DNA from: Candidatus Sodaliphilus limicaballi
Lineage (GTDB): Bacteria > Bacteroidota > Bacteroidia > Bacteroidales > Muribaculaceae
Length of the DNA stretch: 15,124 bases
Assembly (NCBI GenBank): GCA_018065815.1
Contig: JAGHSP010000103.1
Coordinates: 1-15,124 of the forward strand
Direction: 5' to 3'
The position numbers and the translations under genes are program-made. Below are positions 6,657-14,904 of the stretch, piece after piece. The notes beneath the pieces were generated by a model that had not been told where the DNA came from, made no database searches, and saw only the letters and a program-made list of their open reading frames with translations. Numbering within the stretch: the stretch's first letter is position 1; each line of letters starts with the position of its first letter.

Positions 6657-7835
6657 ATGAAAAGAATTAAAAATTTAGTTTTACTGTTGTTACTTGCAGT
6701 TGCTTCAACAGTAAACGCTCAAGATGCTCCGAGCCCGCAGGTAGAGCCCACAGTAGAAAATACTGACACGGTGGCCAAGCATCGCAACATCATTCAGAAG
6801 ATTGTTGATTATGTTAATGATAAGGATAATAGTTCGCTAGAAAAGAAAGGATTGAGCTGGAGTTTCATTGGCGGTCCTTACTATTCGTCGGACGTGAAGT
6901 TTGGTGTCGCAATCACTGGTACTGCCAACTATCGCTTAAAGGGGTGTGATCCTTCTATGCAGCCGTCATTTGCCTCGGCCTATGCCACGATTTCAACCAA
7001 AGGTTTCTGGACAGTGGGTATGGAGGGCACTACTTTCTTTGCCCAGGATAAGAGCCGTCTCAATTATGAGATGTCGTTTGCTTATGCACCCCGCAACTTC
7101 TGGGGAATGGGATATGAGGCAGGCAGCATTGACTCGATGTCGGTTAACCTGAAACAGAATGAGGCGCGTGTCCACTTGGAGTATGTGATGAAACTGATGC
7201 CCAATTTCTTTATTGGTCCGTCGGCCGAGTGGATTTATGATAAGGCAGGCACAATGGAGCGTCCCGAATTGCTTGCTGGTCAAGACCGTGTAGTGCGGAA
7301 CTATGGACTTGGATTCACTGTTCAGTATGACTCGCGCGATTTGATTACTAATGCGTCTCGTGGTGTTTATGTTCACCTGAACACTATGTTTAAACCCAAG
7401 TTTATGTGGAACAAATATGCTTTCACGACAGTGGATTTCACTACGAGCTACTATCACACCGCATGGCGTGACGCTATTATTGCCGGCCAAGTGTGCACAA
7501 AGTTCAACTTTGGCAATCCGTCATGGGCAAGCATGGCTCTCTTGGGCGGCAACGAGATGATGCGTGGTTATTACAAGGGACGTTTCCGCGACAAGCACAT
7601 GGCATCGGCTCAGGTGGAGCTGCGTCAGCACATTTGGCGTCGCAACGGTGTCGTGGTGTGGGGCGGTATAGGCAACGTGTTTCACGACGGTGAATCATTC
7701 AAGAAGCACTGGTTGCCCAACTACGGTATCGGTTACCGTTGGGAGTTCCGCAAGAGAATGAATATCAGATTAGATCTCGGATTTGGCAAGCATGGTCAGT
7801 CGGGCGTAATTTTTTCAATGAATGAAGCTTTTTAA
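6657..7835 (+). CDS. POTRA-less Omp85 (BamA/TamA-type) outer-membrane barrel
   Basis: From the ATG at 6657 the product is 392 residues and begins MKRIKNLVLLLLLAVAS, a classic signal peptide with probable cleavage after VNA (21/22). An upstream in-frame ATG at 6642 adds five residues that spoil the signal start and lies too close to the predicted transcription start. The body carries Omp85-barrel hallmarks: VQYDSRDLITNASRG (222-236), typical of the 16-strand barrel, and GGNEMMRGYYKGRFRD (297-312), which holds the conserved RGY/F loop-6 motif. The protein ends in phenylalanine, as outer-membrane barrels usually do. Only about 45 residues lie between the signal and the barrel, so no POTRA domain fits. 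This differs from BamA and TamA, and its substrate is unknown. It overlaps the next gene by 14 bases. Confidence 0.85.
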   Translation: MKRIKNLVLLLLLAVASTVNAQDAPSPQVEPTVENTDTVAKHRNIIQKIVDYVNDKDNSSLEKKGLSWSFIGGPYYSSDVKFGVAITGTANYRLKGCDPSMQPSFASAYATISTKGFWTVGMEGTTFFAQDKSRLNYEMSFAYAPRNFWGMGYEAGSIDSMSVNLKQNEARVHLEYVMKLMPNFFIGPSAEWIYDKAGTMERPELLAGQDRVVRNYGLGFTVQYDSRDLITNASRGVYVHLNTMFKPKFMWNKYAFTTVDFTTSYYHTAWRDAIIAGQVCTKFNFGNPSWASMALLGGNEMMRGYYKGRFRDKHMASAQVELRQHIWRRNGVVVWGGIGNVFHDGESFKKHWLPNYGIGYRWEFRKRMNIRLDLGFGKHGQSGVIFSMNEAF

Positions 7836-9531
7836 AAAAATTAAAGGATTGTTTTTGAGCCAGAAACTGATGTTCTGGCTTTATTTGGGCATGCTTGTTC
7901 TGCCCAACATAATGATGTTTTTTACCGAGTCGACCGGAACGCTCACACGTGTCGTCCAGATTGTGTTGCCACTGGCTATCTACTGGTTTGCGATGACTCT
8001 TAACGGCAAGCCCGGCAAGATGTTCTGGTGGTTGTTCTTGCTCATCTTCATCGATGCTTTCCAGGTGGTTCTGCTATATCTCTTCGGTGAGTCGCCCATT
8101 GCGGTGGATATGTTCCTCAACGTCACCACGACCAACGTCACCGAGGTTGACGAGTTGCTGGGCAACCTCATTCCCGCTGTTGCATTTGTGTTTGTTCTCT
8201 ATGGCGGCGGCATTATCTTGTCGTTTGTGTCGATAAAGAACAAAGAGGTGCTCACATCTGTATTTAGAAAATTCCAACGCAAGTGTGCAATGTGTATCAT
8301 GGCTATTGCTGTGGTATTGCTCGGTGTAAATTTCTTCATCGACAAGAATTTTGTTTTCCAGGACGACCTTTTCCCATTCAATGGGTGTTATAACTTTGGA
8401 CTGAGCGTGCAGCGTTTCGTTAAGGGCAATAATTACCTTGAAACCGCGCAGAAGTTCACTTATAACGCTCATTCAGAGCGCCCTGATTCGGTATCGGAAG
8501 TCTATGTGCTTGTCATCGGCGAGACGGTGAGGGCAACTAATATGGGAATATGCGGTTATGAACGCAACACCACGCCCAGGCTCTCGGCAATGGGCAGCAA
8601 GATTGCTGTATTCAAGGACGCCATCACCATGTCTAACACTACCCACAAGAGTGTGCCGTTGCTGCTTTCGCCTGTGGCTAGCGAGAAATTTGACAGCCTT
8701 TACACGCAGCGTGGCATCTTCACCGTGTTTAACGAGGCTGGTTACAAAACTGCGTTCCTGAGCAATCAAGCGCGCAATCACTCGTTTATCGACAACCTGG
8801 GCAGCGAGGCACAGGATGTTGTGTTTGCGCAAGACAACACTACCGTGGGCAATGTGCTCAATGATGACGTGTTGCTAGGTCTTTTTAACCAGCGAATCAA
8901 GCAATACAAGGGCGGCAAGATGTTTATTGTGCTGCACTGCTATGGGTCACACTTCAAATACACCGACAGGTATTCTGACACCGAGCGAACATTCACCCCC
9001 GACGAGATTCCGTCGGCCAAGGCTGAACATCGTCCTAATATTATCAACGCCTATGATAACACTATCGTGAAAACCGATAAGTTCTTGACAGAAATCATGT
9101 CGCGTCTTGACTCGCTTCATGTGCCGTCGGCCTTGATATTCACAAGCGACCATGGCGAGGATATCTTTGACGACGAGCGTGGGCGCTTCCTGCATGCTTC
9201 GCCCATACCCACTTATTACCAGCTGCACGTGCCGCTCGTGGTGTGGGGTTCAGATGCTTACCGCACACAGTATGCAGCTAAATGGGAAACTCTGCAATCA
9301 AATACTTGTAAACCCGTGTCAACCAGTATGGTCGTATTCCACACCTTGCTTGACATGGCTGGCGTCAAGGCAAAGCATTACGTGCCCGAGCATGCAGTGA
9401 GCAATGAGGCGTTCAAAGTTACTCCTCGCATGTATGTCAACGACCACAACGAGTTCCGCACGATGGATAATGCCGGACTCAAGAAACTCGACGTGGAGCA
9501 AATGAGCAAGCGACACATGATGTATCCATGA
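7822..9531 (+). CDS. Phosphoethanolamine-transferase-like inner-membrane enzyme (EptA/MCR superfamily)
   Basis: A 569-residue protein with an N-terminal membrane part of about five hydrophobic segments (roughly 17-34, 43-60, 67-87, 116-137, 155-173) and a periplasmic sulfatase-fold domain from about 210. The active-site set of lipid A phosphoethanolamine transferases is present: E234 in VIGETVRATN, the predicted nucleophile T274 in SNTTHKSVP, H377 in GSHFKY, D443 and H444 in TSDHGE, and H458 in FLHAS. GYERNTTPRL (245-254) is also family-typical. It probably moves phosphoethanolamine from phosphatidylethanolamine to lipid A or another envelope glycan; the acceptor is not readable. The cysteines flanking the nucleophile in EptA and MCR-1 are M270 and L280 here, so that disulfide is absent. 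The start overlaps the barrel gene by 14 bases, implying coupled translation. Confidence 0.85.
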   Translation: MKLFKKIKGLFLSQKLMFWLYLGMLVLPNIMMFFTESTGTLTRVVQIVLPLAIYWFAMTLNGKPGKMFWWLFLLIFIDAFQVVLLYLFGESPIAVDMFLNVTTTNVTEVDELLGNLIPAVAFVFVLYGGGIILSFVSIKNKEVLTSVFRKFQRKCAMCIMAIAVVLLGVNFFIDKNFVFQDDLFPFNGCYNFGLSVQRFVKGNNYLETAQKFTYNAHSERPDSVSEVYVLVIGETVRATNMGICGYERNTTPRLSAMGSKIAVFKDAITMSNTTHKSVPLLLSPVASEKFDSLYTQRGIFTVFNEAGYKTAFLSNQARNHSFIDNLGSEAQDVVFAQDNTTVGNVLNDDVLLGLFNQRIKQYKGGKMFIVLHCYGSHFKYTDRYSDTERTFTPDEIPSAKAEHRPNIINAYDNTIVKTDKFLTEIMSRLDSLHVPSALIFTSDHGEDIFDDERGRFLHASPIPTYYQLHVPLVVWGSDAYRTQYAAKWETLQSNTCKPVSTSMVVFHTLLDMAGVKAKHYVPEHAVSNEAFKVTPRMYVNDHNEFRTMDNAGLKKLDVEQMSKRHMMYP

Positions 9532-9568
9532 CATTTGATACCCTGCGCATTACGCTGGTTTAGAAGAT

Positions 9569-9609
9569 AAAACCGCGGACACAGGCTTCAAGCATGTGCC
9601 CGCGGTTTT
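9569..9609 (+). terminator. Hairpin terminator after the barrel/transferase operon
   Basis: Two 20-base arms (9569-9588 and 9590-9609) pair with only two mismatches (9579 with 9599, 9584 with 9594). The first ten pairs, AAAACCGCGG with CCGCGGTTTT, are perfect. The closing TTTT is part of the stem, and a second T-rich stretch, TGTTTTAT, follows. The A run on the left could let it work on the opposite strand too. Confidence 0.75.
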
Positions 9610-9662
9610 CGGTGTTTTATAGCACAATCTTCGCTAGTGTTGATAACTTTTACTGTCTTTTG

Positions 9663-9694
9663 TTTGATTAAGTATTGTTTTTTGTGTAACTTTA
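9663..9694 (+). promoter_or_regulatory. Predicted promoter of dnaE
   Basis: TTTG at 9663-9666, a 20-base spacer, then TAACTTTA at 9687-9694, which matches TAnnTTTG at all but the last position. The start would be near 9701, giving a leader of about 30 bases before the dnaE ATG. Confidence 0.65.
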
Positions 9695-9730
9695 CAAACT
9701 GAATTATTTACAAAAGACACATAGATATAT

Positions 9731-12700
9731 ATGATACCATTTGTACATTTACATGTTCACTCTCAATATTCAATCCTGGACGGTATGTCATCTATCCCCA
9801 AGATGGTAGATAAGGCCGTTGCTAACGGGATGAAGGGTATGGCGCTTACCGATCATGGCAATATGTTCGGAATCAAGGAATTTTTTGACTACTGCGGGAA
9901 AATTAATAAAGGTAGGAAAAAAGAGGGGTTAGAACCGTTTAAACCGATTTTTGGTTGTGAAATGTATGTCGCAAGGCATAACAAGGAGGACATGGTGGCT
10001 GCTAATGGCGACCGTGGCGGTAACCACTTGATTGTGCTTGCCAAGAATTTTAATGGCTATAAAAATCTTATCAAGCTGGTTTCTAGGGCTTGGACTGATG
10101 GCTTTTATGGCCGTCCCCGTACCGACCATAAAGACCTAATGGAGTTTCATGAGGGTCTAATTGTGAGTGCAGCTTGCTTGGCAGGCGAGCCTCACGAATA
10201 CATTCGCCGTGCTTTGCGTTTGGGCAGGTATGCCAACGAGCCTCTCACTCCCGAAGAGCTTTTCCAAAAGGCTGATGATGCGGTGAAATGGTATAAGGAT
10301 TTGTTTGGCGAGGATTATTACATGGAATTGATGCGCCACAAGGTGACAAATCCCAGTATTCTCGCTAATCGCGAGACCTACGAGGAGCAGATTGCGATTG
10401 AACCATACCTGATCAAGCTTGCTCGCAAATATGACATCAAGATCATCTGCACTAACGATTCTCACTTTGTGGATGAAGATAACGCCGAGGCTCATGATCA
10501 CCTGCTTTGTCTTTCCACAGGCAAGGACTTGAATGATCCTAACCGCATGCGTTATTCTAAACAAGAGTGGTTCAAGACGCAGGAAGAGATGAATGAAATC
10601 TTTGCCGACATTCCTGAAGCTCTCAGCAACACGCTTGAAATCATCGACAAGGTTGAAACCTACGATATTGACAGCAACCCCATCATGCCATTCTTCCCCA
10701 TTCCCGAAGACTTCGGTACAGAAGAAGAATGGAGGCGCAAATATACAGAGGAAGACATTTTCAAGGAGTTTACTTCCGACGAAAATGGAATGAACCCCAT
10801 GCCACGTGAAGAGGGCGAGGCCAAGATTAAGAAACTTGGTGGCTATGACAAACTCTACCGCATAAAGTTTGAAGCCGACTATCTTGCTAAACTTGCTTAC
10901 GAAGGAGCGCAAAGGATATATGGCTCGGGTACTTCTGACAACATCACCGCCGATAAGCTGATAGTTGGTTCTTATGGCATCCCAGCCGACGTAGAGGACC
11001 GAATAAGGTTTGAGCTCCACATCATGAAGACCATGGGTTTCCCTGGTTACTTCCTTATTGTGTCAGACTTTATCAATTCTGCTCGCGAGAAACTGGGTGT
11101 GTGGGTAGGTCCCGGTCGTGGATCTGCGGCAGGTTCGGTTGTTGCTTACTGCCTGGGTATTACCAAACTCGACCCATTGAAGTATGACTTGCTTTTTGAG
11201 CGTTTCCTCAACCCCGACCGTATCTCACTCCCCGATATCGATACCGATTTCGATGACGATGGACGTGGAAAAGTGTTGCAATGGGTAATGGATAAATATG
11301 GGCATGAGAATTGCGCCCACATCATTACTTACGGTACCATGGCGGCAAAGAACTCCCTCAAAGATGTTGCCAGGGTAGAGCAGGTGCCTCTGGGCGTTGT
11401 TAATGCCTGGTGCAAGGCGATGCCCGACAGACTGCCCGACGGCATGAAACCAAAGCTTGCCAATTATCTGAAGTGCACGCCAGAATTGCAGAATGCAGCG
11501 TCTTCGCCAACCGAAAATGAACGCAACACGATCACCTATGCGCAGATGCTTGAAGGAACCGTTCGCAATACGGGTATCCATGCTTGCGGATTCATCATCT
11601 GCCGCGACCCGATATCTGACCACGTTCCGGTGTCAACTGCCGATGACCCTGATTTCCCCGAACTCAAAACTGCCGTGACGCAGTATGACGGCCATGTGAT
11701 TGAATCTACTGGCCTCATTAAGATGGACTTCTTGGGATTGAAAACCCTGTCGGAGATGAAGGAGTGCGTGAAGTTGGTTAAGAAGACGCTTGACATAGAC
11801 GTGGATCTTGACCATATCCCTATTGATGATGAATTGACCTACAAACTGTATCAAGAGGGGCGCACGATAGGCACATTCCAGTTTGAGTCGGCTGGTATGC
11901 AGAAGTATCTGCGCGAGTTGCATCCCACTGTGTTTGAAGACCTTATTGCGATGAATGCGCTTTATCGTCCGGGACCTATGGATTATATTCCTTCATTTAT
12001 CGCCCGTAAGAATGGCAACGAGCCCATCACTTACGATATCGACTGCATGGAGAAGTACCTTAAAGACACATACGGTATCACTGTCTATCAGGAGCAGGTG
12101 ATGTTGCTGTCACGACAACTTGCTAATTTTACCCGCGGCCAGTCAGACGCACTGCGTAAGGCAATGGGTAAGAAGAAAAAGGATATCGTTGACCAGATGA
12201 AGCCTCTCTTTATCGAGGGTGGCAAGAAGAACGGCCATGACCCCGAGATCTTGAATAAGATCTGGGCCGACTGGGAAAAGTTTGCTTCTTATGCGTTCAA
12301 CAAGTCGCATGCCGCATGTTATTCCTGGGTGGCTTACCAGACTGCATATCTCAAAGCCCATTATCCGGCGCAGTTCCTTGCGGCACTAATGACTCGCCGC
12401 AAATCGGATATTAAGGAAATCTCAAAGCTGATGGATGAATGTAAGTCTATGGGCATACGTGTGTTAGGCCCCGACATTAACGAGTCATTTATCGATTTCT
12501 CTGTTAATGCAAAGGGTGAGATACGCTTTGGCCTAGGAGGTATCAAGGGCGTGGGCACCAGTGCCGTAGAAGCGGTTATCGCCGAACGCCAAAAGAGCGG
12601 TCCGTTCAAGGATATCTACGATGTGGTCGAGCGCGTTAACCTGAGCTCTTGCAACCGCAAGGCCATTGAGTCGTTTGCCTATGCTGGTGCATTTGATTGC

Positions 12701-13531
12701 TTTAACGAAATCAAGCGCGAGGATTTCTTTGAAAAGAATATCAAGAACGAGACTTTCAGCGAAGTTCTTGTCAGGTTCGGACAGAAATTCCAAGCTGGTT
12801 CCGATACTATGACAGGGTCGCTCTTTGGTGACCTGGAACCCATCGAGATTGCCAAGCCGCCCATCCCCAATGCCGAGCGATGGAACACCATGATTCTTCT
12901 CGACAAGGAGCGTGAACTGGTGGGTATGTATCTCTCGGCACATCCGCTCGACGACTATTTCCTTGAGATGAAATATGGTTGCAATCTTGAACTTGCATCG
13001 CTTGAGGAAGTGCAGAAAGAATATGCCGAGACCGGCAAGCCCATCATCGTGGGTGGCATTGTCACCGAGTTTGCCTCGGGTATGACCAAGCGCGGGAACC
13101 AGTATGGCCGTCTCAAAGTAGAGGATTACAGCGGCTCCTTTGAATTTATGCTCTTTGACAGGGATTATCTTGAGTTTGCCAAGTTTGGCCAAATCGGTCT
13201 TCCAGTTATTATAAACGGAGGATTCCAGAAGAGCAAGTTCAACGACAGGATTAGCTTTAAAATCAGATCCATCGACTTGCTCACAGAGAAAAAAGGCAAG
13301 ATGGTGCATAGCATCAAGATTTATCTCAACGACGATGATATTTCGAAGATGAATGTCATCAAGGACCTGATGACCGAGTCAACCGAGAATCGCTGCGACC
13401 TTTTCTTTACTATTACCGACTGCCGCAACATGCGTTCGGTTGAATTAAAGTCAAAACTGAAGATACCATTGAGCAAGAAGGTCGTGGAAGCTCTTCAGGA
13501 CTTGGATATGAAGTTTGAAATCAATGTTTAA
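9731..13531 (+). CDS. dnaE: DNA polymerase III subunit alpha
   Basis: The replicative polymerase catalytic subunit, 1266 residues. The N-terminal PHP domain (about 4-280) keeps all expected metal ligands: H8, H10, D17, D41/H42, E77, H99, C149, D243 and H245. The polymerase core holds GPGRGSAAGS followed by PDIDTDF (501-507), with catalytic aspartates D502 and D504, and a third, D666, in KMDFLGL. A helix-hairpin-helix region lies near 940-990, and an OB-fold about 1102-1165 (PIIVGGIVTEF). The catalytic motif sits about 100 residues later than in E. coli DnaE, partly from an acidic insertion around 335-400 (NGMNPMPREEGEAKIKK). The internal clamp-binding motif reads TGSLF at 1028-1032, lacking the usual glutamine. 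It has its own promoter and is followed 20 bases later by a thioredoxin gene. Confidence 0.97.
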   Translation: MIPFVHLHVHSQYSILDGMSSIPKMVDKAVANGMKGMALTDHGNMFGIKEFFDYCGKINKGRKKEGLEPFKPIFGCEMYVARHNKEDMVAANGDRGGNHLIVLAKNFNGYKNLIKLVSRAWTDGFYGRPRTDHKDLMEFHEGLIVSAACLAGEPHEYIRRALRLGRYANEPLTPEELFQKADDAVKWYKDLFGEDYYMELMRHKVTNPSILANRETYEEQIAIEPYLIKLARKYDIKIICTNDSHFVDEDNAEAHDHLLCLSTGKDLNDPNRMRYSKQEWFKTQEEMNEIFADIPEALSNTLEIIDKVETYDIDSNPIMPFFPIPEDFGTEEEWRRKYTEEDIFKEFTSDENGMNPMPREEGEAKIKKLGGYDKLYRIKFEADYLAKLAYEGAQRIYGSGTSDNITADKLIVGSYGIPADVEDRIRFELHIMKTMGFPGYFLIVSDFINSAREKLGVWVGPGRGSAAGSVVAYCLGITKLDPLKYDLLFERFLNPDRISLPDIDTDFDDDGRGKVLQWVMDKYGHENCAHIITYGTMAAKNSLKDVARVEQVPLGVVNAWCKAMPDRLPDGMKPKLANYLKCTPELQNAASSPTENERNTITYAQMLEGTVRNTGIHACGFIICRDPISDHVPVSTADDPDFPELKTAVTQYDGHVIESTGLIKMDFLGLKTLSEMKECVKLVKKTLDIDVDLDHIPIDDELTYKLYQEGRTIGTFQFESAGMQKYLRELHPTVFEDLIAMNALYRPGPMDYIPSFIARKNGNEPITYDIDCMEKYLKDTYGITVYQEQVMLLSRQLANFTRGQSDALRKAMGKKKKDIVDQMKPLFIEGGKKNGHDPEILNKIWADWEKFASYAFNKSHAACYSWVAYQTAYLKAHYPAQFLAALMTRRKSDIKEISKLMDECKSMGIRVLGPDINESFIDFSVNAKGEIRFGLGGIKGVGTSAVEAVIAERQKSGPFKDIYDVVERVNLSSCNRKAIESFAYAGAFDCFNEIKREDFFEKNIKNETFSEVLVRFGQKFQAGSDTMTGSLFGDLEPIEIAKPPIPNAERWNTMILLDKERELVGMYLSAHPLDDYFLEMKYGCNLELASLEEVQKEYAETGKPIIVGGIVTEFASGMTKRGNQYGRLKVEDYSGSFEFMLFDRDYLEFAKFGQIGLPVIINGGFQKSKFNDRISFKIRSIDLLTEKKGKMVHSIKIYLNDDDISKMNVIKDLMTESTENRCDLFFTITDCRNMRSVELKSKLKIPLSKKVVEALQDLDMKFEINV

Positions 13532-13551
13532 CAATTAAAAATAAGATTATT

Positions 13552-13866
13552 ATGGCAATTCAATTTAATGACGAGAATCTCCAGCAGGCTATTGAAACTG
13601 GTCAGCCAGTAGTGGTTGACTGCTGGGCAGAGTGGTGCGGACCTTGCAAGAGCCTTGCACCCATTGTGGAAGAACTTGCTGCCGAGTATGAAGGCAAAGT
13701 AGTGATAGGCAAGTATGACATTGAGCAAGACGGCGATTTCCCCATGGACAACGGCGTGCACAGCATCCCCATTGTATTGTTCTTCAAGAACGGCAAGCGT
13801 GTTGACAAGCACGTGGGCTTTGCAGCAAAAGACGCTCTCAAAGCCAAAATCGACGCCCTCCTGTAA
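13552..13866 (+). CDS. trxA: Thioredoxin
   Basis: A 104-residue classic single-domain thioredoxin that reduces protein disulfides in the cytoplasm (no signal peptide). The active site is WCGPC at 28-32, with the redox cysteines C29 and C32, and the buried aspartate equivalent is D23 in VVDCWAEW. The cis-proline is P73 in SIPIVLFF; the following residue is isoleucine where most thioredoxins have threonine. GKRVDKHVGF (81-90) fits the usual last-strand glycine region. It lies 20 bases after dnaE on the same strand with no terminator between, so it is probably co-transcribed; dnaE-trxA adjacency is, as I recall, common in Bacteroidales. The name trxA is given by similarity; genomes of this group often hold several thioredoxins. 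Confidence 0.92.
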   Translation: MAIQFNDENLQQAIETGQPVVVDCWAEWCGPCKSLAPIVEELAAEYEGKVVIGKYDIEQDGDFPMDNGVHSIPIVLFFKNGKRVDKHVGFAAKDALKAKIDALL

Positions 13867-13892
13867 ACACTCAACTATTCAGCAAAGGGATA

Positions 13893-13966
13893 ATCTCACG
13901 CAGATTTCGTTTTGAGAAAATGATAAGTTTATTTTTGCAGAAAAATCAGTGAAATCTGCGTGGGAT
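13893..13966. repeat. Inverted repeat with 16-base arms around a candidate -7 box
   Basis: Arms 13893-13908 and 13951-13966 pair over 16 bases, with one T-G pair (13896 with 13963), around a 42-base A/T-rich centre. The core CACGCAGATTTC / GAAATCTGCGTG is perfect. The centre holds TATTTTTG (13930-13937), a full TAnnTTTG match, and a small hairpin ATTTTT-GCAG-AAAAAT. It could end trxA transcription, start transcription of the next gene, or be a dispersed intergenic repeat; the sequence alone does not decide. Confidence 0.6.
13930..13937 (+). promoter_or_regulatory. Candidate -7 element of the FISUMP gene
   Basis: TATTTTTG fits TAnnTTTG. A well-spaced TTTG is missing upstream (the nearest, 13911-13914, is only 15 bases away). 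If used, transcription would begin near 13944 with a leader of about 73 bases containing the right arm of the inverted repeat. Confidence 0.4.
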
Positions 13967-14016
13967 ACTTCCAAAAAGAGAAATTCTTGGTGTGTAGTAA
14001 CTTAAATGTAAACATT

Positions 14017-14790
14017 ATGAGAAATTTGTTCTTACTATTAGTGATGCTGTGTGGCATGTGTGTCCAGCAAGCAAACGCCCAGGCACTTCGTTGTGATGTA
14101 AATGGCGATGGGTGTGTTGATATGAGTGATGTCAATGAGGTTATTAATACAATACTTGGTAAAAAAATCGTTGATACTCACGAGTTTGTTGACCTTGGTC
14201 TCCCCGGAGGAGTATTGTGGGCAACTTGCAACATCGGAGCCGAGAATCCCGAGGACTATGGTAAGTACTTTGCTTGGGGTGATACCATTGGCTACACCAG
14301 GGACGAGGACCACAATTTCTACTGGACAACCTACAAGTGGTGCGATGGCCGTTATGATAATATGAACAAATACTGCACAGATTCGGGCTATGGAACTGTA
14401 GATAACAAGGTCATACTTGATCCCGAGGACGATGCGGCTACTGCCTGCTGGGGCAGCAACTGGCGCATGCCCACCTTGCAAGAGATAAGTTACCTTTATG
14501 ATGACAATTACACCTCTACCGAGTGGGCAACAGTGAATGGTGTTGATGGTTGCATGATAACAAGCAAGAGCAACGGCAATAGCATGTTCCTCCCTGCTAC
14601 TGGCTATCGCAGCGACACCGACCTTAGTTTCACTGGTACCTACGGCTTTATCTGGACTCGAGAACTCAACGTGAATGATAACTCGGGTGCTAATGTCCTA
14701 TACATCTATGCGGGAGGCATTATTAACAGGAACGGCGACAACCGTTACTACGGAATCCCTGTAAGGGCAGTGCGAGTTCTGTCAGAATAA
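14017..14790 (+). CDS. Secreted protein with a dockerin-like calcium loop and a FISUMP (Fib_succ_major) domain
   Basis: Starting at the ATG at 14017 gives 257 residues beginning MRNLFLLLVML, a signal peptide with likely cleavage after ANA (21/22). An in-frame ATG at 13960 would add 19 residues ahead of the signal and lies in the inverted repeat, so it is rejected. Residues 27-38 (DVNGDGCVDMSD) form one dockerin/EF-hand-like calcium loop with D27, N29, D31 and D38 as ligands, followed by the VNEVINTIL helix; a full dockerin would need two. The rest is a Fib_succ_major-type domain: FVDLGLPGGVLWATCNIG (57-74), YFAWGD (84-89), EDDAATACWGSNWRMPT (137-153) and a C-terminal YGIPVRAVR. Such domains are related to C-type-lectin-like folds and occur widely in secreted Bacteroidota proteins. 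Ligand and partner are unknown. Confidence 0.85.
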   Translation: MRNLFLLLVMLCGMCVQQANAQALRCDVNGDGCVDMSDVNEVINTILGKKIVDTHEFVDLGLPGGVLWATCNIGAENPEDYGKYFAWGDTIGYTRDEDHNFYWTTYKWCDGRYDNMNKYCTDSGYGTVDNKVILDPEDDAATACWGSNWRMPTLQEISYLYDDNYTSTEWATVNGVDGCMITSKSNGNSMFLPATGYRSDTDLSFTGTYGFIWTRELNVNDNSGANVLYIYAGGIINRNGDNRYYGIPVRAVRVLSE

Positions 14791-14795
14791 GGACT

Positions 14796-14904
14796 CGGTT
14801 ACGATGCAGTGCGGCCCCTGCCGAGGCTGATTAGGTAGACTACTTTCCTTCCGACGGTCTGCTATTTGTCCGACGGTCTTGCGACCGCCGGTTACGATGC
14901 AGTG
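14796..14904. repeat. Direct repeats in the GC-rich patch
   Basis: CGGTTACGATGCAGTG occurs exactly at 14796-14811 and 14889-14904 (16 bases, 93-base period). Between them TCCGACGGTCT occurs at 14850-14860 and again at 14869-14879 (19-base period). Two short nested repeat families in non-coding DNA suggest a repetitive extragenic element or a duplicated one. Confidence 0.75.

Noticed and set aside
10157..11020. Minus-strand 287-codon open frame
   Set aside because: It lies wholly antisense to dnaE, whose protein is fully conserved there; no domain is recognisable in the antisense peptide.
12533..13309. Minus-strand 258-codon open frame
   Set aside because: Antisense to the C-terminal part of dnaE, with no start context, promoter or recognisable domain.
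13960..14016. ATG at 13960 as the start of the FISUMP protein
   Set aside because: The extra 19 residues precede a canonical signal peptide and overlap the right arm of the inverted repeat.
14850..14904. Short direct repeats as a CRISPR array
   Set aside because: Only two copies of each repeat, different unit lengths, irregular spacing, and no cas gene in the window.
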